Assembly: GCF_036323735.1 (NCBI RefSeq)
Contig: NC_086036.1
Coordinates: 41,228,550 to 41,292,549, forward strand
Length of the DNA stretch: 64,000 bases
Reading direction: 5' to 3'
From: Rattus norvegicus
Lineage: Eukaryota; Chordata; Mammalia; Rodentia; Muridae
Below are positions 31,794 to 43,776 of this stretch, piece after piece. The position numbers were made by a program, and so were the translations under genes. The notes under the pieces are model-generated. The model saw only the letters and a list, made by a program, of their open reading frames with translations, was not told the DNA's origin and searched no databases. Within the stretch, counting starts at the first letter, position 1; the number at the start of each line of letters is the position of its first letter.

Positions 31794-32119
31794 AACCAAC
31801 AGTTTTATGTATTTATTTATTTTTTTTTGGGGGGGGAGCTTCTGCAGCTTTTATTTTTGCTTGTAAACCACTGAGGGGAGTCTTGATGGTGTGGGCACCC
31901 TAGAGATTAGGCTGGAGTTCTGAGGGCTCCAGACACTAGCTGGAAAGTCAGGTGACAGAAACAATGATTCAGACCGATCACATGATTACAAAGTTGGGGG
32001 CTCCAGCAGGGCTCCAGGTGGTCAGGGGTGGACGGCTAAGGAAGCAGTGACATGGGAGGGGCAAGTACTGGGCCAGCCTTGAACCACCTGGATGACATCA
32101 GTTAAAACCAACAGTTTTA
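31794..32119 (-). pseudogene. 5'-truncated processed retrocopy with 14-bp TSD
   Basis: AACCAACAGTTTTA is duplicated exactly at 31794-31807 and 32106-32119. The 298-bp insert reads on the minus strand as an mRNA 3' end: about 260 bp of non-repetitive sequence, then AAAAATAAAAGCTGCAGAAGC with an AATAAA signal, a short C run and an A-rich tail. The rebuilt target reads CAGTTTT/AAA, the classic L1 endonuclease site. Only 3' UTR seems to be present. I do not recognise the donor gene. Confidence 0.8.
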
Positions 32120-32552
32120 AATCGGGGAGCAAGACATACACAAAGGATGCTGGTGTACATGAGAATCCACTCATCTTAGAGCAACCAGATCTTGGGGGTG
32201 CAGAATTTACCATTTAATACAAGCAGCTCCCATGGGGTGTGTGTGAGAATTTCATTTCACAGTGACCTCAAACTCTATACACTGTTACCATTTCAGACAA
32301 AAAAATGACTTGGACATTCCATATTTCTTTGTTCAACTAAGAAGGAATGGAAACGAAGACCATACAGCTGCATGTATGTTAGCTGACGGCCTCAGAGTAG
32401 GCTATTTTGTTCATTGATAGCTTACCTACTCAGAAACCTACGTGAAGAGTTGGAATGACCTGAGTGGCTTCTAGTCCAAATTTTATTTTGTGTGTCAGAA
32501 CACTGAGGCACAAGGAGCCCAAGGGGGAAAGGCAAAACAATTTCAAAATATA
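32120..32552. other. No gene recognised
   Basis: Apparently unique sequence. Confidence 0.5.
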
Positions 32553-32775
32553 TGTGGGACTGAAGAGATGGCTCAGTGGTTGAGGACACTGACTGCTCTT
32601 CCAGAGGTCCCAGCTTTGATTCAAATTACCCACATAAAGTCTAACAATCATCTGTAACTCTAGTTCCGAGGATCTGATGCCCTCTTTTGACTTCCAAAGG
32701 GACGAGGCATGCATATGGCACAGACAAAACATCTATACACATAAAATAAAAATAAATAAATCTCAATAAAAAATC
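32553..32775 (+). mobile_element. B3-type SINE
   Basis: GACTGAAGAGATGGCTCAGTGG, GACTGCTCTTCCAGAGG and GAGGCATGCATATGGCACAG, then an AATAAAAATAAATAAATC tail. The B2-like head with a longer tail region fits B3. Confidence 0.88.
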
Positions 32776-32984
32776 TGTAATGTGAGCAAGCTGCCATGTT
32801 TAAAGTACACCTTTCAAATTTTGGGATCATGTGAAGCCACTCAGGATCAAATATTTGTGAACAAGAGACCTGGGAGAGTATGAATCTAGTTGAATAATAT
32901 TTGACTTCCAAAAACGTAACATGTCACGAGTAATAAGTCTATGGTTTTGGTGTGGTTAAAGCTAATTTAAAAGGAAAAATTTAA

Positions 32985-33140
32985 ATATACACTGTAGCTA
33001 TCTTCTGACACATCCGAAGAGGGTATTGGATGGCATTATAAATGGTTGCGAGCCACCATGTGGTTACTGGGAATTGAACTGAGAACCTCTGAAACAGCAA
33101 TCAGTGCTCTTAACCACTGACCCATCTCTCCAGCCCTGAA
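32985..33140 (-). mobile_element. B2 SINE
   Basis: ACTGTAGCTATCTTCTGACAC, GCGAGCCACCATGTGGTTACTGG and ACTGACCCATCTCTCCAGCCC are reverse-complement B2. Confidence 0.92.
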
Positions 33141-33772
33141 ATTTTTAAAAACTACATTGAGTAAGGCAGCATCTTTAAAATAAATCTGAAACTTGTCAAA
33201 TTCACATCTAATCTGAACTAATATTGCTGACCTCCAAACTCTCTGTTTTCCACTGCCTTCCCACGATCAGTTTACAGCTACAAACTCTATAGCTGCATCT
33301 TTAAAATTTGTTGAACCCTTTGTGACCGAACACTCAGACAACTTTGACAAATAACCAATGCCCTGGAGAAAGAACTCAAATTCTGTGTGTACTATGTGGA
33401 ATTTTCTGGGTACATTGTTAGATCAGTGTGTCAATCTTCTTGTTGGGATCTTCTTTTTGTATTGTTTCTACTATCTGTTGTTTTATCAACCACTGAAAGA
33501 TACATAGACTCACTCAGACCAGAGATTAGTCAATTTCTTGTTTCAGTTCTGTCAGCTTTTGTCTAGGCTGAAGGTAAGCTATCATCAGCTCAATATAAAT
33601 TTACAACTCACATCTCTACTGAGACTGGCTTGCTTTTCAAAGTCCTTTGTGTTATTCTGAAGCCAACCAAGGGTAAAACAAAAGAAGACTAATAAAGTTA
33701 ATATATTTAATAAATAGTTTCTGTATTCTGATGAGATTTATTATAAGACACAAGAAACCCAAGGCCAGGTCT
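33141..33772. other. No gene recognised
   Basis: Apparently unique AT-rich sequence. Confidence 0.5.
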
Positions 33773-33868
33773 GGTGATATCTACCTTTGATCCCAGTGCC
33801 CAGGAGGCAGATCTCTGTGAGTTGGAGTTCCCAGGCCAGCGTTGTGAGACTGTCTTAAACAACAAGGT
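33773..33868 (+). mobile_element. B1 SINE, partial
   Basis: GGCCAGGTCTGGTGATATC, TTTGATCCCAGTGCCCAGGAG, GCAGATCTCTGTGAGTTGG and TGTGAGACTGTCTTAAAC. The middle section (the TCTACAGAGTGAG part) is missing. Confidence 0.85.
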
Positions 33869-33869
33869 T

Positions 33870-34180
33870 TTAGTTGGGAAACCTACTGTTGTGATAAAAC
33901 ACCATGATCAAAAGCAACTGAGGGAGGAATGGGTTTATTTCATCTTACTGCACATGGTCCATCATCCAGGGGAGTCAGGACAAGAACTCAAGGCAGGAAC
34001 TTGGAGTCAGGACTTATTCAGAGACCATGGAACGTTGCTTAATGATTTTCTCCCCTTGGTTTGATCAGTCTACTTTCTTATACTACCCAGGACCATCTGC
34101 TCAGGGGTGGCACTGCCCACAGTGAGCTGGACTCTCCCACATCAATCACCAATCAAGAAAATGCCCTACAGAGTTGCTTA
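33870..34180 (+). repeat. Rodent interspersed repeat (same family as 5055-5945)
   Basis: It shares GTTGTGATAAAACACCATG, ATCAAAAGCAACTGAGGG, GGAGTCAGGACAAGAACTC, GGGGTGGCACTGCCCACAG and AAGAAAATGCCCTACAG with the arms of the 5-kb copy. There is no minisatellite in the middle here. Family not named. Confidence 0.65.
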
Positions 34181-35223
34181 AGTGCAGTTCTGGTGCACCG
34201 ATTACACTCCCTGTTAACACTCTCTCACTCTGATCTTCTACAAGCAGATCTAAATCAGACCACACTGCCCTTTCCATCCAGAGGGGTAATGGTGACTGTC
34301 AGGAGGAATAGTCGGCTTCAGGTGTGTTTTTTAATGTAGCACAACAGCTTTGAAGTGTGGTGGACTGAGAGCGGCATAGAAAATCTTACACTGGAGGGAG
34401 TGCTACTTGTACTCGCTCATCCAAAATGAATACTCATTTTTTTTTCAACCTAGTTTTGTAGCTCGCTGTCCCCCTTTCAAAAGAAGCCCTGCACTCCCAC
34501 TTATGTATATGACTCAGTGGTTACTGAGGTCTATGAGAAAAAGAGAGAGCCAAGAATAAGGCTTTCTAGGTTTGGGCTAGAGCAGCATCCGGACAGGAAG
34601 GGCCATCTCCGGGCCATGGGTCTCTAGAGAAACAACGGTTTAGCTTCAGCCATGGAATCCCGAAGAAACAACAGCTTAGCGAGCAGCTAGAGTTCTGTGG
34701 TACACGTGTCTGAGAAGCCTTGCCTTCGCACAGCGGCCCCTACATCTCACCCTGCTTGTGTCCCTAACATTTCCTCAGGTTTGCAATATCTTTTCTCTTG
34801 AGCCTGAATTCCTACTCAGTCTTCCAGGCTTACTCGTCCCTAACAGATGACTTCCCCTTCTATGCTTCAGAAAAGGAAGCGGAAAGCAGACTGTGCTAGT
34901 TCTCAAAACTGCAGGTGGACGCTTTAGACAGGGCAAGCATTTCCTGTTGTCCTTGATCAATGACTGGCATACTCGTGACTCTCACTTGCAACCTTCGGCA
35001 GTTTGAGCTCCTGACCCATGACATCATCTGAACCTTTTCCTGCCTATTTCTTGTAGCTGCTGCCACATATACTTGCTGACTGAATCTGTGAAGGGACAGA
35101 GCTTGATTTTGCACAGACTTTTGTCACCAGCAACTATCCAGTCAAGGAAAGTTTTATATATTTCCATACTGCTCCATTTTCCTTATTTTTTTTCTTCTTT
35201 TGCTTTTTTTCTGCCGTTCCCTT
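34181..35223. other. No gene recognised
   Basis: Apparently unique 1 kb. Short frames only. Confidence 0.5.
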
Positions 35224-35258
35224 AAAATTAATTAATTAATTAATTAACTAATTGAGGC
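35224..35258. repeat. (TTAA)n simple repeat
   Basis: ATTAATTAATTAATTAATTAA, AT-only. Confidence 0.9.
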
Positions 35259-35992
35259 TAGATCTAAGGGTAGGGGAAAGGACTCTTTCCCATCTGACTG
35301 GTGGTGTTATTTGATCTAATTTTAAATTGCCATCTTAGATCATTTCATGAGGAAGCAAATATTTCACACTACAACCAAAGAACAACTTTTCCTGGATCAG
35401 GCAGAGCTGCATGAAATCGATCACTTTGCTTTTAATTTAAAAGGAAGGAGAAGAATTGAGCAAATATTTTAGCTGTAGACTATTTGGACAGCCTTTATTA
35501 ATAAAATTCATTCCTAAGCCTAACCTGGAGGCCAGACCCTTAGGGTGGAAACAAGAAGAGAAACAGAGCCACTGTTTATTGGAATAATATTTCTAAACCT
35601 ACTTGCTGTTCACAAACACAAGCTGCAGAAGTCCTCAGGCAGCTTCCTTCCATCAGGAAGAGCGGTGCTGAGACGCAGTGACTCACTGTTTGTTGCTTTA
35701 GCAGTTTTGATGTATATTCTCACCAGTTAGCTTGCTCCCACTTGATTGCAAACTTCCCATCTTCTTTCTAATGAAAAAAAATCATCGTTGAAAAAATTGC
35801 TCACCATACTACCTTCTCAGAGGAAAAAAAAACCCACAGTGCAGCCCTGATTGATTAAATTCTTTCAGTGCTGGATTTTGCTAAATTACTTCTGGGAAGC
35901 AGGCAGGGGAGAGGGGAAGGAAAAATGCACAGATATTAACTGGCAAAGTCACTTCTCGGTGCATTATAAAATCAAGCTCTGGATTGCTTCCC

Positions 35993-35993
<1 letters not shown>
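35259..35993. other. No gene recognised
   Basis: Apparently unique AT-rich sequence. Confidence 0.5.
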
Positions 35994-36038
<45 letters not shown>

Positions 36039-36073
36039 GTCTCTCTCTCTCTGTCTCTCTGTCTCTCTCTGTC

Positions 36074-36137
<64 letters not shown>

Positions 36138-36148
36138 CGTGCATGTGT
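35994..36148. repeat. (CT)n-(TG)n compound microsatellite
   Basis: CT repeats with periodic GTCT interruptions (about 36030-36090), a second pure CT run, then GTGTGTGTGTGTGCGTGC. The Ser-Leu and Arg-Glu open frames on both strands are artefacts. Confidence 0.95.
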
Positions 36149-36292
36149 GTAAGCAAGAAGAGGGTATCAGAGTCCATGTAGCTGGAGTTACAAGAGGTAC
36201 TGTACTGCCTGATGTGGGTGTTGGGAACAAAACCTGGGTCCTCTGCAAGAGCAGGACTCTTTCTTCAATAATGAGCATCTCTCCCAAGAGAG
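36149..36292 (-). mobile_element. B3-type SINE
   Basis: GAAGAGGGTATCAGAGTCC, AGCTGGAGTTACAAGAGG, TGATGTGGGTGTTGGGAAC and GGTCCTCTGCAAGAGCAG follow reverse-complement B3. Confidence 0.85.
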
Positions 36293-38404
36293 CATTGTTA
36301 AGTCTGAGTGTGCAACTTGTCTATGCTTAAGGAAACAGGATGACTATGCTATAGATTCATGAAACTAAGAAAGAGGAACCTTCTAACCCCATCTCTCCTG
36401 TATATCTGACTGTGGAGTTATGAAATACCTGACTTTGACATGGCCTCTACATTCTTTGAGGCTGGGCACCATGGACCAGTTCAGACAAGGCACTTTTAGT
36501 GGCTCTCATACCTTCCCTGAGAGTCAGAGGACCCCTTGGCTCTATACTGGCTTCCAGAGATCTCATTCCAAGATATGCATACAAAGAATCTTGTCAGTGC
36601 CCCTTGGTCAAAGAGAAAGAGAGTGGTAGTAAAGATCTGATTGTTCATATGCAACCTCTTATAGAACAGGGGAAGCATGAGGATGGCATGAATGTAACGA
36701 GCCAAGATGCTCTGTGCATTTACAATGATCTTGGTGACGAATTAACATGGGGCTAAGCGCCTAGAACAGTACCTGCCGTTTTTAGCACTCTCTTTGAAAG
36801 AAATGACCACGTGCATATTTCTCTGACCATGTCTCCTTCCATAAATGACCTCAGATATAGTTCCTTCTTTAGAAGGTAGGAAAGGTAAGTTATAGGAATG
36901 GGGAAAAGCTAAGGAAAACACATCACCTCTGATTGCCTCTGATTGCCTGCTTCTTCTCTTTCCTGGCTAACTTCCCCCCTCTTTCCTCACTCCTCACGGC
37001 CGTTCAAAAGCTGGAGTGTTTCCTGCTTAGACAGTGAGGCACCAGCATGGAGGTGGATCTACAGCATCTGGATCTGCCTTTTGGAAGCACCCCAACTCGG
37101 GCTGGCAGTGAAGTGTAGCTGACTTGTTTTCCTAGGGAGAGACTCAAGATCATCCACTTATATAGCAATATAAAACGGACTCCACCTCATAGCACGTGCA
37201 AATGCTGCCTATGTAATCAAAACACTGCAATAATAAAGGCTTGAGGAACTGCTTGAAGATAGAATGCATTATTTATGCTTCAAGGGAGTAATGCTTCCTT
37301 TCTTTTATAGCACTTGACTCTTGGCAACCCTGGCCGGCTGGTAGTTTACAAGACTAAACTAATGTTTATCATTAGGAAAAATCCCACTGCTTCCACACGC
37401 ATTATGCAGTTGCTATGCACCAGGTACAACCAGGGATTAAATGGAAGCACATGCATTATGGCAGTGTAAGAATAATTCTGACAGTGATCACGATGGCATG
37501 AATAATTGTTCTTGCCATCACACAAAGCCCCTTACCTATCCCTAGTGGCAGCTTGTGTCTCACGGCAGAGCCAGTCTGCCCACTGCTCTCCTAAACAGAA
37601 GGTAGGATTCCAGCTTCATCTATTAAATGTGCTGTGTATTTTTGTGTCTATAGTGATTGGTTCAGAGTCCAATCATACAGTTGACAGTGCATTAGAGGCT
37701 GCCATTCTCTTTTGAGTTCAACTACAGCCTCTGGGAAGCACCAGCCTGGAGGTTAGAAAGGCTAGAACACAACCAGTCTGCAGCAAATCAAGGGAGAGCA
37801 ATTGAGTGCTAACAATGATTTAAGCCACTAAATCTATTCAAGCCGGAAGCCAGCCCAGCCTCTGGGCCTTTCAGCTTTCTCCACCCATAAATTTGTTGTT
37901 TGTCTTAAGCTGATGTGATTTTTTTAAAGAGCCATTTGAAGTTGTGGAAGAAGTAATTAACTATAGTGACAGTCACCCAGAGAATGTACCCATGTGTTGG
38001 GGTAAGACAATGGGCTTCTGTGAAGAGGGAACTGCCACTAGGTACTAAGACCATAAAGCTTTCATAGGAACTCTGCCATGACAGGTACAGGCAGTAGTAA
38101 GTGCACTAAAATGAGGGATCATCCTTTACTGACTCAATTCACTCTATCGGTCAACTCAAGTTAAGCTTATGGCAGTGGGGCCCACCAAACAAAATCAACA
38201 CATGAGACATTAACCTCCTATCCCCTCAGATTTTAGGATACTTTTCTGCCCCAACTTAGAGACACCAGGCTGAACAGACTGAAAAAGATAGGTTCTCCAT
38301 TCAGACTAGCTGCTGCAGTCACTGGAAGCATTGTTGTTAGCACTTGCTATAGAGGGTCCATGGAACCTTAAAGCTATGAGCCAAAATGATGGAACAAGAT
38401 AGTC
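36293..38404. other. Longest repeat-poor stretch, no gene recognised
   Basis: About 2.1 kb without a clear SINE, LINE or LTR. Only a faint MIR-like phrase near 36750-36780 (GCGCCTAGAACAGTACCTG). Open frames of up to 85 codons lack domains. Confidence 0.5.
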
Positions 38405-38650
38405 TTGAGACTGGGAGATGACTCAGAAGTTAAGAGCAGTTGGTGCTGTTGCAGATAACAGTAGTGCAGTTCCCTGCTCTGATAAGAGGAGTCTCACAAA
38501 CATCTGTAGTTCCAGCTCCAGAGGATCTGACATCCTCCTCTGACCTCCATTGGCACCCTCATGCAAGAGCACACACACACATGAGCGTGCATGCGCATGC
38601 ACACATATATACACACACACATGCACATAAATAAAAGCACATATAAATCT
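38405..38650 (+). mobile_element. B3-type SINE with CA-rich tail
   Basis: GACTGGGAGATGACTCAGAAG, GAGGATCTGACATCCTCCTC and TGACCTCCATTGGCACCC, then ACACACACACATGAGCGTG and an AATAAAAGC tail. Confidence 0.85.
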
Positions 38651-38929
38651 CAACAAAGGCAAAAGGCAGTCTTCAATACACAGGTATCGGATGCTAAATG
38701 CAAAGTCACATTTTCTAAAATAGATTGCCTGATGTGAAAGTAAATAGAACATGTATTATTTGAGCAGCTACTTGTGTTCCATCAAGCCATGTTTAGAGAT
38801 ATACTCTTGATTTCTAACTAAGATGAAGTACTGTCCTCTTTCTAGAGCCCCTAACCCCTGCCATGTATCACATCACTGAGGAACCTACTGGAGTTCAATA
38901 GAAGATTTATTAGCCTCCTTATCTCCTTA
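38651..38929. other. No gene recognised
   Basis: Apparently unique. Confidence 0.5.
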
Positions 38930-39024
38930 GTATTTATTTTGAGACAGGGTCTCACTAGATAGCTCTGGCTGTCCTGGAACTCGCTGTGTCTGCAGAGTTA
39001 GGACTAAAGGAGTGCACCACCTGA
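38930..39024 (-). mobile_element. B1 SINE, partial
   Basis: TTTTGAGACAGGGTCTCACTAG, GGCTGTCCTGGAACTCGCTG and GACTAAAGGAGTGCACCACC. An internal segment is deleted. Confidence 0.85.
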
Positions 39025-40411
39025 AGTAAAGCTGGCTAGAAAACTGACTGCCTACCAGCTTCTTTACTTGGTTGATTGTCCAAAACCACAGGAAAAACAG
39101 AAGATTGTCCAAAGCCACAGGACCAACAAAAACAAAATATGACTGTCTTCTCAGACACTAAAACTCTTTGGGTCCCCAATCTGCTGAAAAGTAGAAATAA
39201 GGACTCAATGTGATGTCAGAGAGGATGATTCCCTTTTAAGACTTTAGTGTCTACTTTTACCCACCAGGCCACTGAAGACTGTGTCCTGTGGCTAACAAAG
39301 GATGGTCACTGTGCCTTTAAAAACTCATGTTATTGAATGTTTTCTTTATAATTCGCTATCACCACCTATCTATTCAGACAGTAAGATTACATTTCCAGAA
39401 GATGGCTACAGAATTCTCTCTGGTAATGACTGTGTGATCATGACACTCCCATTTCACAAACTAAAGTCTAGTTTTCTAGCCCAACTCTATGAGACCAAGC
39501 AAACCTCCTGGCTGATTTTACCCAAAGTATATGGAAGGCACACTCTAAGGCTCAGATATAGTCCTAAGGATTAATTCCATGTCTGTCGAAATCCAGGTGT
39601 CTTGAGTGATTACTGTGAAAAGCCCCAAACTGTATGGAGAGGAAGAGACACCCCATGGGTAGAGAGAAGGCAAGGAACTAGACATGGAACTGAAGGAATT
39701 ACCTTGAATGATCTGCCCAGGCCAGACTCCAGATGAGTCCAGAAATAATCACTACCTGTTTAGATTTCCTTAAAATCAGATGAGGAAATCACACAAGCTG
39801 GACCCACCTCAAGACAATGAAATACAATAAATTATTTTTGAAGGCTGCTAAGACTTGGGGAGGTTTTATTAGAAGCAGTAATGGATACAGGCCTTGGAAC
39901 AGATAGATAATTTACCAATCTAACTGCCCCTTGAGATATGGTGGATGTGGTAGGTGGTTTTGAGATATTGAATTTCATATAATAGTATGTACTATATTAG
40001 TCAGGGTCCTTCACAACAAACAATTGAGGCCATTTATGGCTGAGTGGAGAAAAGCTTTCAGTAGGACAGAGGATAAGGCCTGAAAATTGACCTAGGGACA
40101 ATCAAGAAAAAACACTCAAAACCGTGATCTCCAAATCCTTCTGAAGCAGAAGGTACTAACCCACTGCACATGGCACTCCACGTCCATTGGTTTTAGAATC
40201 ACCAACTTCCAATCATCTATTGATACGTCTGATACCACAGACATCCATCCTGGCTATAAGGGAGACTGGAGAAATGAGTTGTTAGTGTTTTAGACTTTTG
40301 CCTTCAGTAGCTTTTATTGTCATCATCAACTTCACAAGAGAGGAGTGAATCCTGCAAAGACAGAGTGTTAAAACCCAGAAGCCAAAACAGCTATCACTGC
40401 CACCAGAAACT
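39025..40411. other. No gene recognised
   Basis: About 1.4 kb, mostly unclassified. TATTAGTCAGGGTCCTTCAC at about 40000 resembles the start of a common rodent repeat, too short to name. A 90-codon plus frame (39302-39574) has no recognisable domain. Confidence 0.45.
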
Positions 40412-40497
40412 GATAATATAGATATAGATATAGATATAGATATAGATATAGATATAGATACAGATACAGATACAGATACAGATACAGATACAGATAC

Positions 40498-40546
<49 letters not shown>
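40412..40546. repeat. Compound (ATAGAT)n-(ACAGAT)n-(AGAT)n microsatellite
   Basis: Three blocks follow one another: hexamer TATAGA (about 40418-40460), hexamer CAGATA (about seven units, 40461-40502), and tetramer GATA (about eleven units, 40503-40546). Open frames reading Tyr-Leu or Ile-Ser on the minus strand are artefacts. Confidence 0.96.
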
Positions 40547-40548
<2 letters not shown>

Positions 40549-40883
40549 GGAGAGAGAGGGGGTATGTATTTCATATTGTGTCAGTTCTATAGTATTAAAA
40601 TTCCCTTGCAATAAATACCAGCATTCTACAAATTAACTTAAATTTGTCATCCATATTCAAGTTTATAAGGCTAATGGGGAAGATATAAAGCAAAGTATCC
40701 TCTTAAAATCGCAGCAGATTTGTACTTAGAACCTAACACAAATAGTAAGTCACAGTAAAATGATAACTACATAAAACAAGTTAAATTTGTAACAGGCAGA
40801 AATATTAAACATTTTTCTCTTAAAAAGCGAATATACCTTGATGGAAGGAGAAGGGCATATAGTGAATGGTGAAGTAGAATGTT
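40547..40883. other. No gene recognised
   Basis: AT-rich, apparently unique. Confidence 0.5.
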
Positions 40884-40900
40884 AAGAGTGAAAGATACAA

Positions 40901-40996
40901 GGGGTTGGGGATTTAGCTCAGTGGTAGAGCGCTTGCCTAGCAAGCACAAGGCCCTGGGTTCGGTCCCCAGCTCCGAAAACAAAAAAAAAAAAAAAA
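40901..40996 (+). mobile_element. Young ID SINE with 17-bp TSD
   Basis: An almost consensus ID: GGGGTTGGGGATTTAGCTCAG with A-box-like TAGCTCAGTGG, then TTGCCTAGCAAGC and B-box-like GGTTCGGTCCC, then poly(A). AAGAGTGAAAGATACAA is duplicated exactly at 40884-40900 and 40997-41013. It is a tRNA-Ala/BC1-type RNA polymerase III retroposon, not a functional tRNA. Confidence 0.97.
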
Positions 40997-41157
40997 AAGA
41001 GTGAAAGATACAATTTAGGGGGAAATCCACATGGTAAAGACTCTCAGGACATAGAAGGGAGTCATGGTGAGCTGAAAGAGAAAATAAGGTGTGGATGGTG
41101 GGTGACTTCCTAGACCGTGTTATGTCCCCGTGCCCATCATGATCTCCCATGAAGGTT

Positions 41158-41543
41158 CTGGTGGTCTGAATGAGCAACATCTCCAAAAGCTTTCATGTTT
41201 GAATACTTGATTCCCAGATTATGGTACTATGTGGGAGAGGATATGGAAGTTTGGCAATGTGGAGCCTTGCTGGAAGAAGTACATCATTGGGAGGCTGGAG
41301 GCTTTGAGAATTTATAGCCTCACCCCACTTTCAGTTTGCTCTCTGTTTTCTGTATATATAGCTGAGATGTGACCTCTTACCTTCCTTCTCCAGCTGCCAT
41401 GCCTGCCCCTTACTGCCATGGCCTTTACCACTATTATGGACTCCTTTCTCTCTCTCTGGAACCATAAATCCAAATAAACTCATTCTTTCTTAAGTTCTCT
41501 TGAGTTATGTTATTTATTATAGGAAAAAAAAGTAACTAATCCT
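41158..41543 (+). mobile_element. MaLR-type solo LTR
   Basis: TGGTGGTCTGAATGAGCAAC, GAGCCTTGCTGGAAGAAG, GAGAATTTATAGCCTCACCCC, GGAACCATAAATCCAAATAAACTC (with AATAAA) and AAGTAACTAATCC give the usual MaLR order from 5' to 3' end. Confidence 0.7.
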
Positions 41544-41744
41544 TAAGTTGGTACCAAGAGTAGGGTTGCCCTTGTGATCGCCTACTGTTATCATGGAGGC
41601 AAACATTACCAGACTAATGAAGTCAAGTGGGATTTTCATGTGATGTTAGCATTCTTTTTATATTTACTGAGGTATTCAATATGGACCCAGTACAGTTTAC
41701 ATAACCAGAATTTTGTGTATTTATGTATATAATTTCATACAGCC

Positions 41745-41895
41745 TCTGCAATCTGTGCGTTATTCTTGTTTTGGAAATGATGACATAGAAGCTCAGACAA
41801 TAAGAAAGCCAGCACAGGTCAGATAAAAGAAAGTATTAAATTGAGATTTGACTTGGATAGCCAGGCTAGAAGACCGATGCTTTTCCTCTACTTTG
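41745..41895 (-). mobile_element. MIR-like SINE
   Basis: TTATTCTTGTTTTGGAAATGATGACATAGAAGCTCAGAC, then GCCAGCACAGGTCAGA and TTGAGATTTGACTTGG, follow reverse-complement MIR, diverged. Confidence 0.55.
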
Positions 41896-42271
41896 TGGAA
41901 TGTTATTTACTAAGTAACCAAGCTCTGTGAGGAAAATTTTAGAACCCTCAACTCCCATTTGGTAGACAGATACTATCCTAATAAAGTAGAGCTAAGTAGT
42001 CAGGGTTGTCTCTAAGAGTAAAGGCTGGTCTGAGCTAGTTTGTCTCCAACTTGATTCCTTGAACCCTCCACTGGCCCAGCTCAGTCAACTTAGAGCTGGC
42101 TTCATAAGTCCATGAAAATGGGAAGAGTTTTGTTGCTGCTGTTTTGCTTTGTTTTGTGTTTGTTTTATATTCACTTGGTAGTTGAGATCAATTATATTTT
42201 AGAATTTTATTTTTAAAAAAGTTTCTGATTTCTTTGCAGAATACATTTTCTTGACGAATAACACCCCCACA

Positions 42272-42272
<1 letters not shown>
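41896..42272. other. No gene recognised
   Basis: Apparently unique, with a TTTTGTTTTGTGTTTG phrase near 42150. Confidence 0.5.

Positions 42273-42336
<64 letters not shown>
42273..42336. repeat. (CA)n microsatellite
   Basis: About 27 CA units, nearly uninterrupted. Confidence 0.96.
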
Positions 42337-42337
<1 letters not shown>

Positions 42338-43261
42338 CGTTGAGACCAAGAGTGAACAGGTTTCCATTATAAGCACAGACTTCTGCTGATTTCATTGCTT
42401 ATGATCTCAAATTATGCATAGAGCAATTAGCTTAACAAATAAAAATACCAAAGTGGAGGCCTACCAAGGAATGGATTAAGTTCAGTCTCTTGAGAGCAGA
42501 GGACTCTGCCAAATACTCTACCCCTAACACTTAAACACTTAACACTCAATAGATGCTGTTTCCAACTCAGCCAGTCAAGTCAGGGACTGCATTTGGCTGC
42601 TGGAATGAGGGGGCTCAATGTTAAATGCCCACAGACTGACATCCTTGAGAACATTAACTTCTGGCCAGGTCTGTATTAAAGGGAAATTACTAACCACACT
42701 TTCCAGCCATGCTATGAAACTGAAACAAGATCACAGGGAGTCACTGCCACTGGGCCAACCTGTCTTCTAGCCAAACAAGACTCACTTACTCTGTGTACAC
42801 CTTAAGCATGGCACTAAATGACTTGTAGAATTGATATGTCCTCTTAACTGAACTTTCCTGTGCTCTAAATAGTGGCTCTCCCCGTATACACAGACTCAGT
42901 GGAAGGGTTTCCTGAACGATCGCTGGCCCAAAGAATCTCTTGATTCTGCAAGTCTAGGATAGATGAGAGCTTTGCATTTCCACAACTGTTCTGGTGGGTC
43001 CTCCACACAGTTACCTGAGAGAAGGTTTGTTCTATGTGACAAATTTGAGGTCAACAATCCTCAACCCTCTAAAAACCAGTGAATCTTCAAAGAAATCATG
43101 TTTTTCAAGAGCCATATTTCATTGTATGTGAACTGCGTGTCCTAAAGAAGTTCTTTAGGTTGGATTATTTTGAAATACAGAGAAAAATCAAAACTATTTT
43201 CAGTTTGTCAGAGAAACACTTTGTCTTAAGTGAATGCCAAGAGGCTGACTTGTTAGATCAT
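42337..43261. other. No gene recognised
   Basis: Apparently unique 0.9 kb without a credible frame. Confidence 0.5.
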
Positions 43262-43612
43262 TATTATGTCTGTATGTGCATGTGTGTGCATATGTGTGTT
43301 CATGTGTACATGACTCTGTGTGTGAATGTATCCGTGTGTGTGCATGTGTATATGTTTATGTGTGTGCACATGTATGTGCATTTATACTTTATGTCTGTGA
43401 TCAAGCATGTATAGATGTCTGTGTGTGAATGTGGATGTATGTGCACATATACATGTCTGTGTATATGTGTATATATGTCTGTGTGTATGTGTGTGCATAT
43501 ATACATATACATGTATACATATCTGCGTGTATGCATCTGTGTGTATGTGTGCATTTATACATGTCTGTATGTGCATATGCATGTGTATGTGCATGTATAC
43601 ATGGCTCTGTGT
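43262..43612. repeat. Degenerate (TG)n/(TATG)n array, about 350 bp
   Basis: ATGTGTGTGCATATGTGTG and TACATGTCTGTGTATATG variants without a fixed period. Almost entirely alternating purine-pyrimidine. The many Cys/Val or Thr/His frames are artefacts. Confidence 0.92.
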
Positions 43613-43689
43613 TTCTCAGAGCACATTTATTTTACTGGTGGTTCTCAAGGTATTATTCATACGTATAAAATCATCTGCAAAAAGATTTT

Positions 43690-43776
43690 ATGAGGCTAGA
43701 GATATAGTCTCATGGTAGAGCACCTCCTAGTATTTGGAAAGTGTTAGGTTTGAATCCCAGGGTTACAATATAAAAC
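43690..43776 (+). mobile_element. Old ID-like SINE
   Basis: GAGGCTAGAGATATAGTCTCATGGTAGAGC, then GTTAGGTTTGAATCCCAGGG, keeps the A-box and B-box layout of an ID/tRNA-derived head. Confidence 0.65.

Noticed and set aside
35851..36330. 159-codon Ser-Leu-rich frame
   Set aside because: Reads through a (CT)n microsatellite.
40901..40996. Possible tRNA-Ala gene or BC1 RNA gene
   Set aside because: The tRNA-like head is that of the ID SINE, with a poly(A) tail and target-site duplications. No tRNA anticodon arm or 3' end is completed, and the BC1 unique tail is absent.
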